Assembly (NCBI GenBank): GCA_008638375.1
Contig: CM018036.1
Span: forward strand, 17,113,300 to 17,177,299
DNA length: 64,000 nt
Origin: Nyssa sinensis
Lineage: Eukaryota; Streptophyta; Magnoliopsida; Cornales; Nyssaceae
Direction of reading: 5' to 3'
Positions 11,889-21,637 of the stretch are shown here, in pieces. Position 1 is the first letter of the stretch; each line of letters begins with the position of its first letter. A program made the position numbers and the translations under genes. The notes under the pieces are model-generated. The model worked only from the letters and a program-made list of their open reading frames with translations, was not told where the DNA came from and did not search any database.

Positions 11889-11908
11889 AATTTTTCCACA
11901 CTTAATTT

Positions 11909-11928
11909 TTTACACGTCCTCGTGTAAA
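11909..11928 (-). other. Perfect hairpin beside the polypurine tract
   Basis: An 8-bp perfect stem (TTTACACG / CGTGTAAA) with a 4-base loop (AGGA on the element strand). It is kept intact in unit 2 (36444-36463) and has one stem mismatch in unit 3 (about 62,368-62,387). Confidence 0.75.
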
Positions 11929-12263
11929 CAAAAACTGAGAACAAAACAAAAAGCTCACTTGAACCCATTCGACCAAACTTTCAAAGGTCTTAAGTTAAAT
12001 AGCTCACCCATGAAAATTAATGTAAAGACTAGCAGAAATTTGGTTAATACTTCATCAATCAATTCGCAACAACAACCTTGTCATTTTTCACAAAACAATT
12101 TCAAAACTCAAGTGTATGCATACAAGTACCTTCCCTATGATCAACATGAATACACAACTAAGTCCACATGGAAGAACAACTATGCACACCATTTCAAGAC
12201 TCGAAACATAGCTCTTCCACTATTACTTTTCACACAATTACTTTTTTTTTTTCTTTTATTTAG

Positions 12264-12423
12264 GTGAGTGCATTTTATGCTCTATCTCACTTTATGCATG
12301 TGTTTATAAGTGAGTGCGTTTTATGCTCTATCTCAACCCATCAGTGAGTGCATTTTACGCTCTATCTCACTTTATACATGTGTTTATAAGTGAGTGCGTT
12401 TTATGCTCTATCTCAACCCACCA
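12264..12423. repeat. 80-bp tandem duplication in Athila 3' region
   Basis: Two direct copies of an 80-bp unit (12264-12343 and 12344-12423) that begin GTGAGTGC. Each unit is itself made of two related halves of about 40 bp with 'gctctatctca'. The array is also present near 36,801-36,960 and 62,720-62,878. Confidence 0.8.
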
Positions 12424-12904
12424 CATGATTTACTTACTTTTTTTTTTTTTTTCATTTCTCTAACATAGCTCCATAATTAGAAAACAAAATGAGTAGTTAA
12501 GCAAGTTCTAAGTCTTGAAACCAATGCACATAGTTAGACACCCATACAACATAGCTAATAAAACATGTGTCTCATACTCAAGCACTCATGTTCATAAAAA
12601 TAAAAACAAATCAGTTTTCAACAATTCAAGTGTGGATTGTGACTTGGTCATCATTATTCTTCAATTAATTAAACATCAACCAAACCTACAAGTCAAAATT
12701 AATTCTCACACATTTATTGGCGACCTTCAAGAGCTTAGCCAAATAAAATCCAAACAAAAGCATCCAATTCCGCACACAAAAATTTATTTATTTATTTTTT
12801 ATTTATATATATATATATTTTTAATAAAACGAGAAATAAAAATAAAAATTCAATAACACAAACAAAGTAAACAAAGTTTTAAATCCTCTCCCCCACACTT
12901 AAAC

Positions 12905-12926
12905 CTTACATTGTCCCCAATGTAAG
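12905..12926 (-). other. Perfect hairpin after the integrase end
   Basis: A 9-bp perfect stem (CTTACATTG / CAATGTAAG) with a 4-base loop that reads GGGA on the element strand, a GNRA-type tetraloop. Unit 2 has an extra base in the loop region (about 37,437-37,459) and unit 3 one stem mismatch. Confidence 0.75.
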
Positions 12927-13050
12927 ATAATTATGCAAAGAAGAAATGACAAAAATAAAAATTAAAAGGAAAGAAATGACAAATTTGGTTTCTTGAGTTG
13001 CCTCCCAAGCAGTGCATTTGTTTCACGTCGTTTGCCCGACAACTTGCTCC

Positions 13051-14324
13051 TCAACCTGAGCAAACCAGATCCTCCAAATCCACTACATCAACATTCTCTA
13101 CTTGAAAACCTTCATAGAAAGGTTTAAGTCTATGACCATTTACCTTAAAAACTTTTCTCATTCTTGGGCTTTGAATTTTCATTGCACCATGATGAAAACC
13201 ATTAGTAATAACAAAAGGACCAAACCAACGGGAACGCAACTTACTTGGGAATAACTTAAGCCTTGAGTGGTAAAGTAGAACCTTTTGTCCAACAATAAAG
13301 TTCTTCCTAGAAATCTTCTTGTCATGAAAGGCCTTTGTCTTTTCCTTGTATATTTTAGAGCTCTTATATGCTTCATTTCTCAATTCCGCTAACTCTTGTA
13401 ACTGCAACTTCCTATGTTCTCCAGCCTTATCCATATCCATGTTACATTGCTTGATTGCCCAAAAAGCCTTGTGCTCTAATTCCACAGGAAGATGACATGG
13501 TTTGCCAAATACTAACCTATAAGGTGACATGCTAATAGGAGTCTTATATGCCATCCTGTAAGCCCATAGTGCATTCTCCAACCTCAAACTCCAATCCTTC
13601 CTATTTAGCTTTTGACTACTTTCTCCAAAATGGACTTGATCTCTCAATTGGACACCTCAGCTTGGCCATTGCTTTGTGAATGGTAAGATGTGGAAATTTT
13701 ATGCACAATATTGTATTTCCTAAATATTGCCTCCAATATTCCTATTGCAAAAATGCGTTCCTCTATCACTAATAATGGCCCTTGGAGTTCCAAACTTGAC
13801 AAATATATTAGATTTCACAAAATCTGCAACAACTTTAGAACTGTCAGTCCTGGTGGCTTTAGCTTCCACCCACTTAGAAACATAATCAACAACCAAAAGT
13901 ATGTAAATATTACCAAAAGATGAAGGAAATGGTCTCATAAAATCAATGTCCCAAACATAAAAAAATCTCAACAATCAAAATAGGAGTTTGTGGCATTTGA
14001 TTTTTACGTGATATATTACCTGTCCTTTGACAATTTTCACATGATTTACAAAACAGATAGGAGTCCTTAAATAGAGTTGGCCAATAAAAGCCACATTCTA
14101 AAAACCCTACCACCTGTTCTTTTAGGTCCAAAATGACCTCCACAAGCATAAGAATGACAGAAGGTTAAAATAGATAAAAATTCATTTTTAGGCATACACC
14201 TTCTTATTACCTGGTCAGCACAAAATTTCCAAAAGTATGGGTCATCCCACACATAATATTTAGCATCACTTTTAAGCTTATCTTTTTGAGATTTAGAAAG
14301 ATTATCAGTCAAATGTTTACCCAC
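13051..14324 (-). pseudogene. Athila integrase remnant, copy 1
   Basis: Integrase would join the cDNA into the host genome. From high to low coordinate: an N-terminal zinc-binding region with GGHFGPKRT and a CxxC pair (CKSCENCQR), where the first His is lost; the catalytic core with [13 protein letters not shown] and [11 protein letters not shown] (first and second Asp) on 13720-13974; and a C-terminal part of 198 aa (13051-13647) with GMSPYRL-like and [20 protein letters not shown] motifs typical of Athila. At least three frame changes are needed to read it. A TGA at 13644-13646 lies immediately before the catalytic Glu ([14 protein letters not shown]); unit 2 has CGA there, so a C-to-T change made the stop. 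Confidence 0.88.
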
Positions 14325-14348
14325 TAAATAATTCGCAATAGGCGCATA

Positions 14349-15923
14349 CTAGGGTAATGTCTTATCAACAGAAAATAATTGTTCATCTAGAAAAGATTCT
14401 TGCAATGGTAGCTCATCTTCATTATGTATCAACCTGCTCAAATGATCTGTTACCACAGTTTTCTGCTCCTTTCTTATCTTTAATCTCCAAGTGAAACTCT
14501 TGTAACAGCAAAATCCACTTAATAATCCGAGCCTTGGATTCCTTCTTTGAAAGCAAATACCTGAGAGCAGCATGATCAGAATAAATCACAACTTTAGTAC
14601 TAAGCAAATAAGACCGAAATTTTTCAAAAGCAAAAAGAACAGATAAAAGTTCTTTTCAGTCGTAGTGTAATTAACTTGAGCTGCATTTAAAGTTCTGGAG
14701 GCATAATAAATGGCATGAATAGTTTTGCCAACTCTTTGTCCTAACACAGCTCCTATTGCATAATTGCTTGCATCACACATAATCTCAAATGGAAACTCCT
14801 AATTTGGTGGCTGTATCATTGGTGCTGAAGTTAATAGCTTCTTTAATTTGTCAAATGCATCTTTACACTCCTCATCAAACTGAAACTGTACATCCTTTTG
14901 CAACAACTTACATAAAGGCAATGCTATCTTTGAAAAATCCTTGATAAATCTACAATAAAAACCTGCATGACCAAGAAAAGAACGAATCTCCTGCATATTT
15001 GTAGGGTAAGGTAAAGTAGAAATAATATCTATCTTTGACTTATCTACCTCTATTCCTTTAGCTGAAATAACATGCCTAAGAACTATACCTTGCTCTACCA
15101 TGAAATGACACTTCTCCCAGTTAAGAACAATATTAGTTTCTAAACATCGATCAAGCACACGAGTCAAATTATCTAAGCATGCATCAAATCAATCACCATA
15201 TATTGTGAAATCATCCATAAACAGCTCAATGCAACTTTCTAAAAGATCAAAAAATATACTTACCATGCATCGTTGAAAAGTCCCTGGTGCATTACAAAGT
15301 CCAAATGGCATTCTACGGTAAGCAAATGTACCAATGGACAGGTGAAAGTTGTCTTTTCCTAATCTTCTGGTGCAATCACAATCTGGTTATAACCTGAAAA
15401 ACCATCCTAGAAAACTAATAATAAGTATGGCCAGCTAATCTCTCTAACATTTGATCAATAAAAGAAAGAGGAAAATGATATTTTCGGGTTACAGAATTCA
15501 ACTTCCTGTAGTCAATACAAACTCTCCAACCTGTTTGCACACGTGTGGGTACCAACTCATTATTATTGTTTTGAATTACTGTAACACGAGATTTCTTTGG
15601 AACAACCTGCACTGAACTTACCTATTGGCTATCTGAAATTGGGTAAATAATACCTGTATCAAGTAACTTCAAAACCTCTTTTTTCACTACCTCCATCATT
15701 GGTGTATTCAATCTACGTTGTGTTTCCCTAGTTGGTTTAGCTTCTTCTTCTAACAGAATGCGGTGCATACACACAGCATGGCTGATCCCTTTGATATCTG
15801 CAATTTTCCAACCAAAAACCATTATACGCTCCCTTAGAACTGTTAACAGTTTGTCCTCTTGTACTTTAGTCAAATTGCTAGCAATAATTACTGGAAGTGT
15901 ATCATTCTCCCCTAAATATGCAT
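14349..15923 (-). pseudogene. Athila reverse transcriptase and RNase H remnant, copy 1
   Basis: RT start (GWRVCIDYRKLNSVTRK, 15415-15612), palm motif FMDDF (15207-15221), thumb/connection (14799-15167: FLGHAGFYCRFIKDFSKIALPL) and RNase H (CDASNYAIGAVLGQR at 14586-14780, [19 protein letters not shown] at 14422-14607) are all recognisable. Frames change several times. Just after FMDDF, YGD-stop-FDA replaces YGDSFDA of unit 2. The upstream end at 15923 is cut by the solo LTR at 15924. Once part of the gag-pol polyprotein; now non-functional. Confidence 0.9.
15919..15923. repeat. Target-site duplication TGCAT, left copy
   Basis: Left copy of the 5-bp duplication around the 1.34 kb solo LTR; the right copy is 17266-17270. 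Confidence 0.88.
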
Positions 15924-17265
15924 TGATGAGAATGTAAAATGTCATATTTTTCTCTCTTAATATTTAGTCTTTTATATTTATTTGGTGCCTAAATGTAATC
16001 ATTATTATTATATTTTTATTTAGGATGCAAATGGAGGCGTTAAGTGCAAAAAACGCTAATTGGGCGATTTTCGGACAGTTTCAATGTTGCTTCGTAATCG
16101 GGGCATAACTCTCTCCTCCGAGCTCTGATTGAGATGATTCAAGATGCTGTGGAAAGCCAAGAAACAGATATACAACTTTCATGTTTTACATTTTGCGAGA
16201 TTCGAGATTGCATCAAGGTATCAGGCTTGAAGTTGCTGCACCTGTACTGTTGGCGTTTTTGTGCGCGCGAAATTTTAATACGCGGGCCCAACGCGATTTA
16301 TTTTTGGAAAGTTCTTTGGTGCGCGAAAATTCCAGCTGAAACACCACTTTCCTAGTTATATTAGGGTTTTATTTTTATTTTTAATGGGGGCTTTTGAGGG
16401 CAGCCGTCACAGAGACGCACACCTCTCTCTCCTCCTTCTTCTCTAATTTTCTTCTTCAAGTTTTCATGGCCGTGCGTGGCTAAACTTTTATAATTGGTCG
16501 AAGGAAACGGAAGCCTCAAAATCAATTAAACTGTGAGATCTAATTTATTTTTATTGTTTAATTTATACTTTGAGTATTGAATGTTCTTCTGTGCTTATTT
16601 TCATGATTGTCTCGTTTAATTGCTAGGAGGCCTACTAGTTTATTATTCGTTACAATCTACTGCTAGATTAGATATCAAATCCATAATTGTTTGATCCCTC
16701 TAATTTGCGAAGCAACTAAGGTTTAATGATTTGCTGCGTCAGAAATTATTAGATCTTAGGAAGAACGTTCGACTAAATTAAATGCAACTACTTGTGTTTG
16801 TGTTGTTTAGTTTCATTGATCTCTCTAATTTTTAAGGCTGCTACTAGATTAAATCTTTAACGCTTGTCTTGGGTTGTTTAGTAGTTAGGGTTAATTAGAT
16901 CGCTTGTTTTCTAATTAACTACAATTAAGGAGAGATAGGAAAATAATTCCAACGGTGAATATTCAAAGTGTGAATTGATATATATATTTGTATCAATGAT
17001 CAGTTGTAAAATCCCGATGGTGGATGTTGACTTAGACCAATGCTTGCTCTTTTGATTGAATTTGATAATTTAATTTAAATTGTTCCTTAGTTGTTTTTTT
17101 TTTTAAATTATTTTCATTATACTCAAACCCTCCATCTTTGTTTACATAGCATAAAACTAGACTAGACACTCTCAGTGGGAACGATCCTTACTCCACTACT
17201 ACATATATATATTTTTTTAGGAGTTTAGGTTTTATTTATTTTTGGTTGCCTGCGACAGCACACCA
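15924..17265 (+). mobile_element. Solo LTR nested in Athila copy 1 (gypsy, Tat/Athila-like)
   Basis: 1,342 bp that begins TGATGAGAATG and ends CAGCACACCA, flanked by a perfect 5-bp duplication TGCAT (15919-15923 and 17266-17270). The uninterrupted site is in unit 2 (about 40,447-40,455, 'atatgcatac'). Plus orientation is inferred from 'gtgggaacgatccttactcc' near 17,176, a block I associate with the R/U5 end of Athila/Tat LTRs, and from a polypurine/polypyrimidine layout like theirs. No gene inside; the 73-aa open frame at 16134 lies in the LTR and has no domain. Confidence 0.88.
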
Positions 17266-18430
17266 TGCATACTTCAAGTGAGCTGGTAATGGTTTCAGTT
17301 CTAAAATAGGGGTCCTGCACAACAGAAGGTAAAAGTTTCTTGTGAGTAACAGGTAACTGAATGAAAGATACTGCATACTTATCTAAAATCACAGGCAAAG
17401 AATGTAATGCAGCTATAGTCTCCTTCAGATCTTGATTCTGCTCAATTTCTTCTTCTTTCTCTAATTCTAAATTGTTGGTAATTGCAACCTCCAAATTTTC
17501 CTTACTTGTTTGCTCAAAAACTTCCTGCACTAAATGGTTAATAACATCAACAGCAAAAACATAATTAATATCACTAGGGTACCTCATGGCCTCATGAATG
17601 TTGAATTGAATCTTTTCACCATCAAATTCCATGGTCAAGGTGCCATTATGCACATCAATCATTGTTCTAGCTATTTTCAAGAATGGTCTCCCCAATAAAA
17701 TATGTGCAGGATTAGGAGATGTATCATCATCCATATCCACAATATAAAAATCCGCATGAAATATTAATTCATTCACCTGCATTAACACATCCTCAATCAC
17801 CCCTTCAGGGTAAGCATTAGTACGATCAGCCAACTGTATAATAACACCAGTATTGTTCAAAGAACCTAGATTCAAAGAAGCATAAACAGATCGCGGCATG
17901 ACATTAATAGAAGCTCCTAAATCTAACATGGCTCTTTCAAATCTAGTATTACTTATTCTATATGGAATGGTGAACATAGCTAGATCTTTACACTTAGGGG
18001 GGAGCTTTCTTTGAAAAACTACTGACACATTCTCCCCCACACTTACCTTCTCACCATCTCTTAATTTCCGCTTGTTAGTGCATAATTCTTTCAAAAACTT
18101 TGCATACCTTGGCACTTGCTTAATTGCATCTAGTAAAGGAATATTTACCTCTACCTTGTGGAATGTCTCTAAAATTTCTTTCTCTTGCTCTTCCTTTTTA
18201 GACCTTGCACATCTGTATGGAAATGGTAGGGGGTTAGTCTCAACTTGAATAGAAGGATTAGGAATTACCTCAGATATTTCTACCTCCTTTTTAGTCTCAT
18301 CCTCAACAACTACAGCAGTGGATTTTGGTACTTTCAATTGTTTGCCACTCCTCAATGTTATAGCATTTGCATTCTTTCTTGGATTAATAACAGTTTGAGA
18401 ATGTAACTTACCTGAGCCTTGAGAATCCAA
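17225..18430 (-). pseudogene. Athila gag C-terminal/protease segment, copy 1, with LTR-derived tail
   Basis: An open frame of 401 codons. Residues 1-130 or so are the gag-protease linker with the Athila phrase NANAITLRSGKQL near the start. The aspartic protease core follows, with catalytic DLGAS at residues 170-174 and ILLGRPFLKIARTMIDV near 245-260. This protease would cleave the Gag-Pol polyprotein. The last dozen or so codons, including VCCRRQPKINKT (17225-17265), are encoded by the inserted solo LTR, so the frame is a chimera that lost its continuation into RT. Of all Athila frames in the window this is the longest still open. Confidence 0.88.
17266..17270. repeat. Target-site duplication TGCAT, right copy
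   Basis: Right copy of the 5-bp duplication around the 1.34 kb solo LTR. It matches 15919-15923 exactly. Confidence 0.88.
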
Positions 18431-19616
18431 TCGACCAACTGTGGTAGCAAGCTGACTTACCTGATTCTCCAGATTTTGTATGGAAGTACCTTGTCTTTTA
18501 TTAGGAATTGCTGCGTATGGGTCATGAAAGTTTTAAACATATCCTCAAGAGATGTTCCAGAACTAGAAGGAGCTGTTTGTTTAGGAGGATACTACTGTTG
18601 AACTTGTTGAAAATCCGGGCTGCTTATTTGAAAAAGCTTTTTGCATTGGCTGCCTATTCCCTCCATAGCTCAAATTGGGATGATCTCTCCATCCTGGATT
18701 GTAAGTACTAGAGTAGGGATCATATCGGCGTTGGGGTTGTGCTAGGGAAATTTCCCACTGCATTAACTTGCTGAACAGTTTCATCTTCTTGCAATGTCGG
18801 ACACACCTTTGTATTATGTCTTGACAACGAACAAATTCCACACACTTTTGCTGCTTGCATGTTCCCTACAGCCATTTGACGAACCATAACAGTGAAATCA
18901 GAAATTTGACGTTCAATGTTAGAAGTACTTACCTCATTCACCTTTTTAGGTGTATGCTCCATTCTGGTTCCATACTGCTATAAGTTAGTTGCCATGTTTG
19001 AAATCAAATTCCTAGCAGCATCTAGGGTCTTATTAACCAGTGCTCCTCCACTAGCAACATCTATCATACTTCTATCCATTGGTAATAGCCCCCCATAAAA
19101 ATATTGAATTAAATGTTGATCATCAATTTGGTGTGGTGGACAGCTCGAATATAACTTTTTGAACCTTTCCCAATACTCATAAAGAGATTCTCCATTATAT
19201 TGTCTGATGCTACATATCTCTTTTCTTATATTAGCAGCCTTAGACGCAGGAAAATATTTTTTCAAAAATAGCCTTTTCATCTCATTCCATGTCTGTATCA
19301 ATCCAGAAGAAAGGTAATATAACCAATCCTTTGCCAAGTTTACCAATGAGAATGGAAAAGCCCTAAGCTTTATTTGCTCCTCTGTTATTCCTTGAGGATT
19401 TATGCTAGAACACACCACATGGAATTCCTTCAGATGCTTGTATGTATCTTCACCTATAAGACCACGAAAGGTAGGCAGAAGATGTATTAGTCCTGATTTC
19501 AATTCAAAAGCAACAATTAAGTAAGGATACTCAATACATAATGGCTGTTGATTTAGATTAGGAGCAACCAACTCTTTCAAAGTCCTAGCAGCCCTATTGT
19601 TATTAGGAGCAGCCAT
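18431..19616 (-). pseudogene. Athila gag remnant, copy 1
   Basis: The capsid-like part is 18978-19616 (212 codons; start at 19616, RTLKEL near the N-terminus, then the Athila gag phrases HLKEFHVVCSS, LRAFPFSL and AKDWLYYL). A second frame, 18720-18962, carries a CCHC zinc knuckle (CGICSLSRHNTKVC; C-X2-C-X4-H-X4-C). A third, 18581-18841, holds the proline/tyrosine-rich stretch after it. Stops or frameshifts at about 18,965 and 18,730 separate them. Gag would form the virus-like particle. Confidence 0.87.
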
Positions 19617-20181
19617 ATCTTCCTCTTCTGAATCACTGTATGAACTATTAGAAAGTAATTCAAGTGCTATGTTTAGGCCAGGTGATGCAACAATAGCTTT
19701 TTCAGAATTTGTAGTTGCAATTCGAGCTTATCGAGTCTCTTTTCTCAACTTTTGTGCAGGTTTTCTCAATCTCTGGATCAAATCTTAATTCATCAGATTG
19801 AGAAGATCGAGTTATAAACCAAAAAGAAACAGAAAATAAATAAAAAAAGCAAAAATAAATAACCAAAAACACAAAAGTGGCCCAAAACCCTAGTAAATAA
19901 TAGAATTTGGCCTTGAGAGGGTAGGGCTAGTGAATCCTTAAAAAAGATTCACTAGTCTTGTGCAGATCGTCGTTTCCTTCGAAACAAGTACTCGCTCGTC
20001 ACCTAATTCAATCACAAATTTTCAAATGAATAGTACCGTCTAGAAAAATCCACCAAAAACCTTAAAAAAAAAAAATTCAGAATTTGACAAACAGAAATTA
20101 AAACACAAATTGACCTAAAAGCAACGAATTAAAAATAAGAAAACAGCCAGAATCATAATAAAAAAATAACAGAAAACACTT
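19617..20181 (-). other. Athila 5' leader, copy 1
   Basis: The untranslated leader between the primer site and the gag start, AT-rich. It carries an inverted repeat 'tagtgaatcc...ggattcacta' around 19,929-19,955 that could form a hairpin in the genomic RNA; unit 2 has the same at about 43,089-43,117. Confidence 0.6.
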
Positions 20182-20198
20182 GCAGGCAACGGCAGCCA
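20182..20198 (-). other. Athila primer-binding site (tRNA-Asp-like), copy 1
   Basis: On the element strand, TGGCTGCCGTTGCCTGC starts five bases after the 5' LTR. It matches the canonical Athila site TGGCGCCGTTGCC (complement of tRNA-Asp 3' end) apart from one extra T and a diverged end. The unit 2 copy (43361-43378) has no insertion but has C-to-T type changes. Confidence 0.7.
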
Positions 20199-20203
20199 AA
20201 TTT

Positions 20204-21637
20204 TGGAAGCGTGTCGTTAACAGTCCAAAAATATTTAACCTTACTTCTTCACACAATAAAAGAAAACAAACACAGTAGCTAGATGAGGAAGGGTCGAACC
20301 TAGAGAGAGTGCTCACAATTTATTTTTTTATTTATTCTGACCAATTCTAAATTGAAATTCAATTAATAACAAAACAATAAATGGGGGGTTGGAATTCTAA
20401 TCAAATTGATTATGATTGAAAACTAAACTAATAATATAAATCAATGAATTAAAACTTCAGTTCTTCGGTTTAATCTTACCCTCGCAATTAATGGAACAAT
20501 CAATCAACTATAACATTATTCTACCATTCAATGAATCTAATAATCCTAGGTAACAACAAGCTTTGCTACCCAAAATTCTCCCTTAATTCCTCACTAATGA
20601 AACAAGCTCTTCATTAGATTCTAACCATTAGACAATTTAGAACAAGCTCTCTAAATTTAATATAATGACAACATTAATATCAAGGAAATTAGATTATTCT
20701 AAGCAACAATTCACACAAGCTCGGACTGTTTAACTTAGATTATGATAATCATAGCAATAAACAAAAGCTTGTCTACAATCATCTATCACTATTTGTCACA
20801 ATTGATTAGAAACAATATCAATTACTTAATATACTTTCTGAATCTAGCAATTGGTAATAATCTGATCAATTCAAAAGGCCTTAATTAAATCAATCAAACC
20901 AAATATCAATAAACAATTAAAACAGATTATCATGAATAGATTCCATAAGAAAAAGGAAGAAACAATGTTACTGATTTGATTCAACCATCAAACTACAATG
21001 AGGGTTCGAAATCCTCTTTAACTGAATTGAAAAATCTAGCCTAACATCCTTGAATAAGAAAATCCTAATAATTTATTTCTGTCTCTCAAACTTTCCTTCG
21101 TTTTGCACCGCACGTATTGCTCTCTTTTTGTGCCGCACAACTCCCTCTGTTTTTTTCACGCCTTTTAAATACCCAACGCCTCATAAGCCTCTTGGGCTTT
21201 TCACAGCCCTAGCCCACCTTTTTTGCTTTGAATTTTCTTCCTTTTTTTTTTTTCTCTTGTGCAGCCCCTTTTTGGTTCAGCCTTCATGCACCTTTCCAGC
21301 CGCTGCCTTTCTTTCCTTTTCTATTCTCTTACTCGGACCCACCTTGATTGGCTTTTCTCTTTCTTTTTCTTGAATTTCCTGTGCAGCCCACTTTCTTCTT
21401 TCTCACGTCCCTGGTTCCAACGCCTCAGCCGCACAGCCCACTTTTGGCCCTTAATTGAAGCTCCATAGATCGAAACTGTCTAAAAGCTGGAAATTGCATA
21501 ATATACTCCATATCTATTCTTTTACCTTCAATGCTTCCCTAATTCAATAAATATATTAATCAGCTCACTTAAATAGAAAATATGACATAAAACTAAATAT
21601 AAAGGAATTAAAAATATTAAATATTATGCTCTTATCA
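20204..21637 (-). repeat. 5' LTR of Athila copy 1
   Basis: 1,434 bp, TGGAAGCGTG to CTCTTATCA on the plus strand. It is clearly similar to 10431-11888 but with many substitutions, so this insertion is not recent. Confidence 0.9.

Larger units (their letters stand above)
11889..13050 (-). other. Athila 3' non-coding region, no env frame
   Basis: The region between the integrase end and the 3' LTR, about 1.16 kb. Athila elements often carry an env-like frame here, but none is readable. It contains a perfect hairpin near each end, an 80-bp tandem duplication, and, next to the LTR, the purine-rich stretch expected for a polypurine tract on the minus strand (about 11,889-11,903). Confidence 0.6.
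10431..21637 (-). mobile_element. Athila-lineage Ty3/gypsy retrotransposon, copy 1 (broken)
   Basis: Minus orientation. The 5' LTR is 20204-21637 and the 3' LTR is 10431-11888. Gag, protease, RT, RNase H and integrase remnants follow in gypsy order from high to low coordinate. The Athila lineage is supported by the gag sequence, the DLGASIN protease motif, the FMDDF reverse transcriptase motif, and a primer site related to tRNA-Asp. Length is 11.2 kb, or about 9.86 kb without the nested solo LTR at 15924-17265. No env-like frame remains between integrase and 3' LTR. Flanks are AGAAA (left) and GGAAT (right), so the target duplication has decayed; unit 2 has GGAAG and AGAAG. All frames carry stops or frameshifts. 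Confidence 0.9.

Noticed and set aside
12515..12856. Plus-strand frame of 113-139 codons in the Athila 3' region (also 37044-37463, 62967-63155)
   Set aside because: It is antisense to the element and AT-driven, with length set by random stops. It is not env, which would be on the minus strand.
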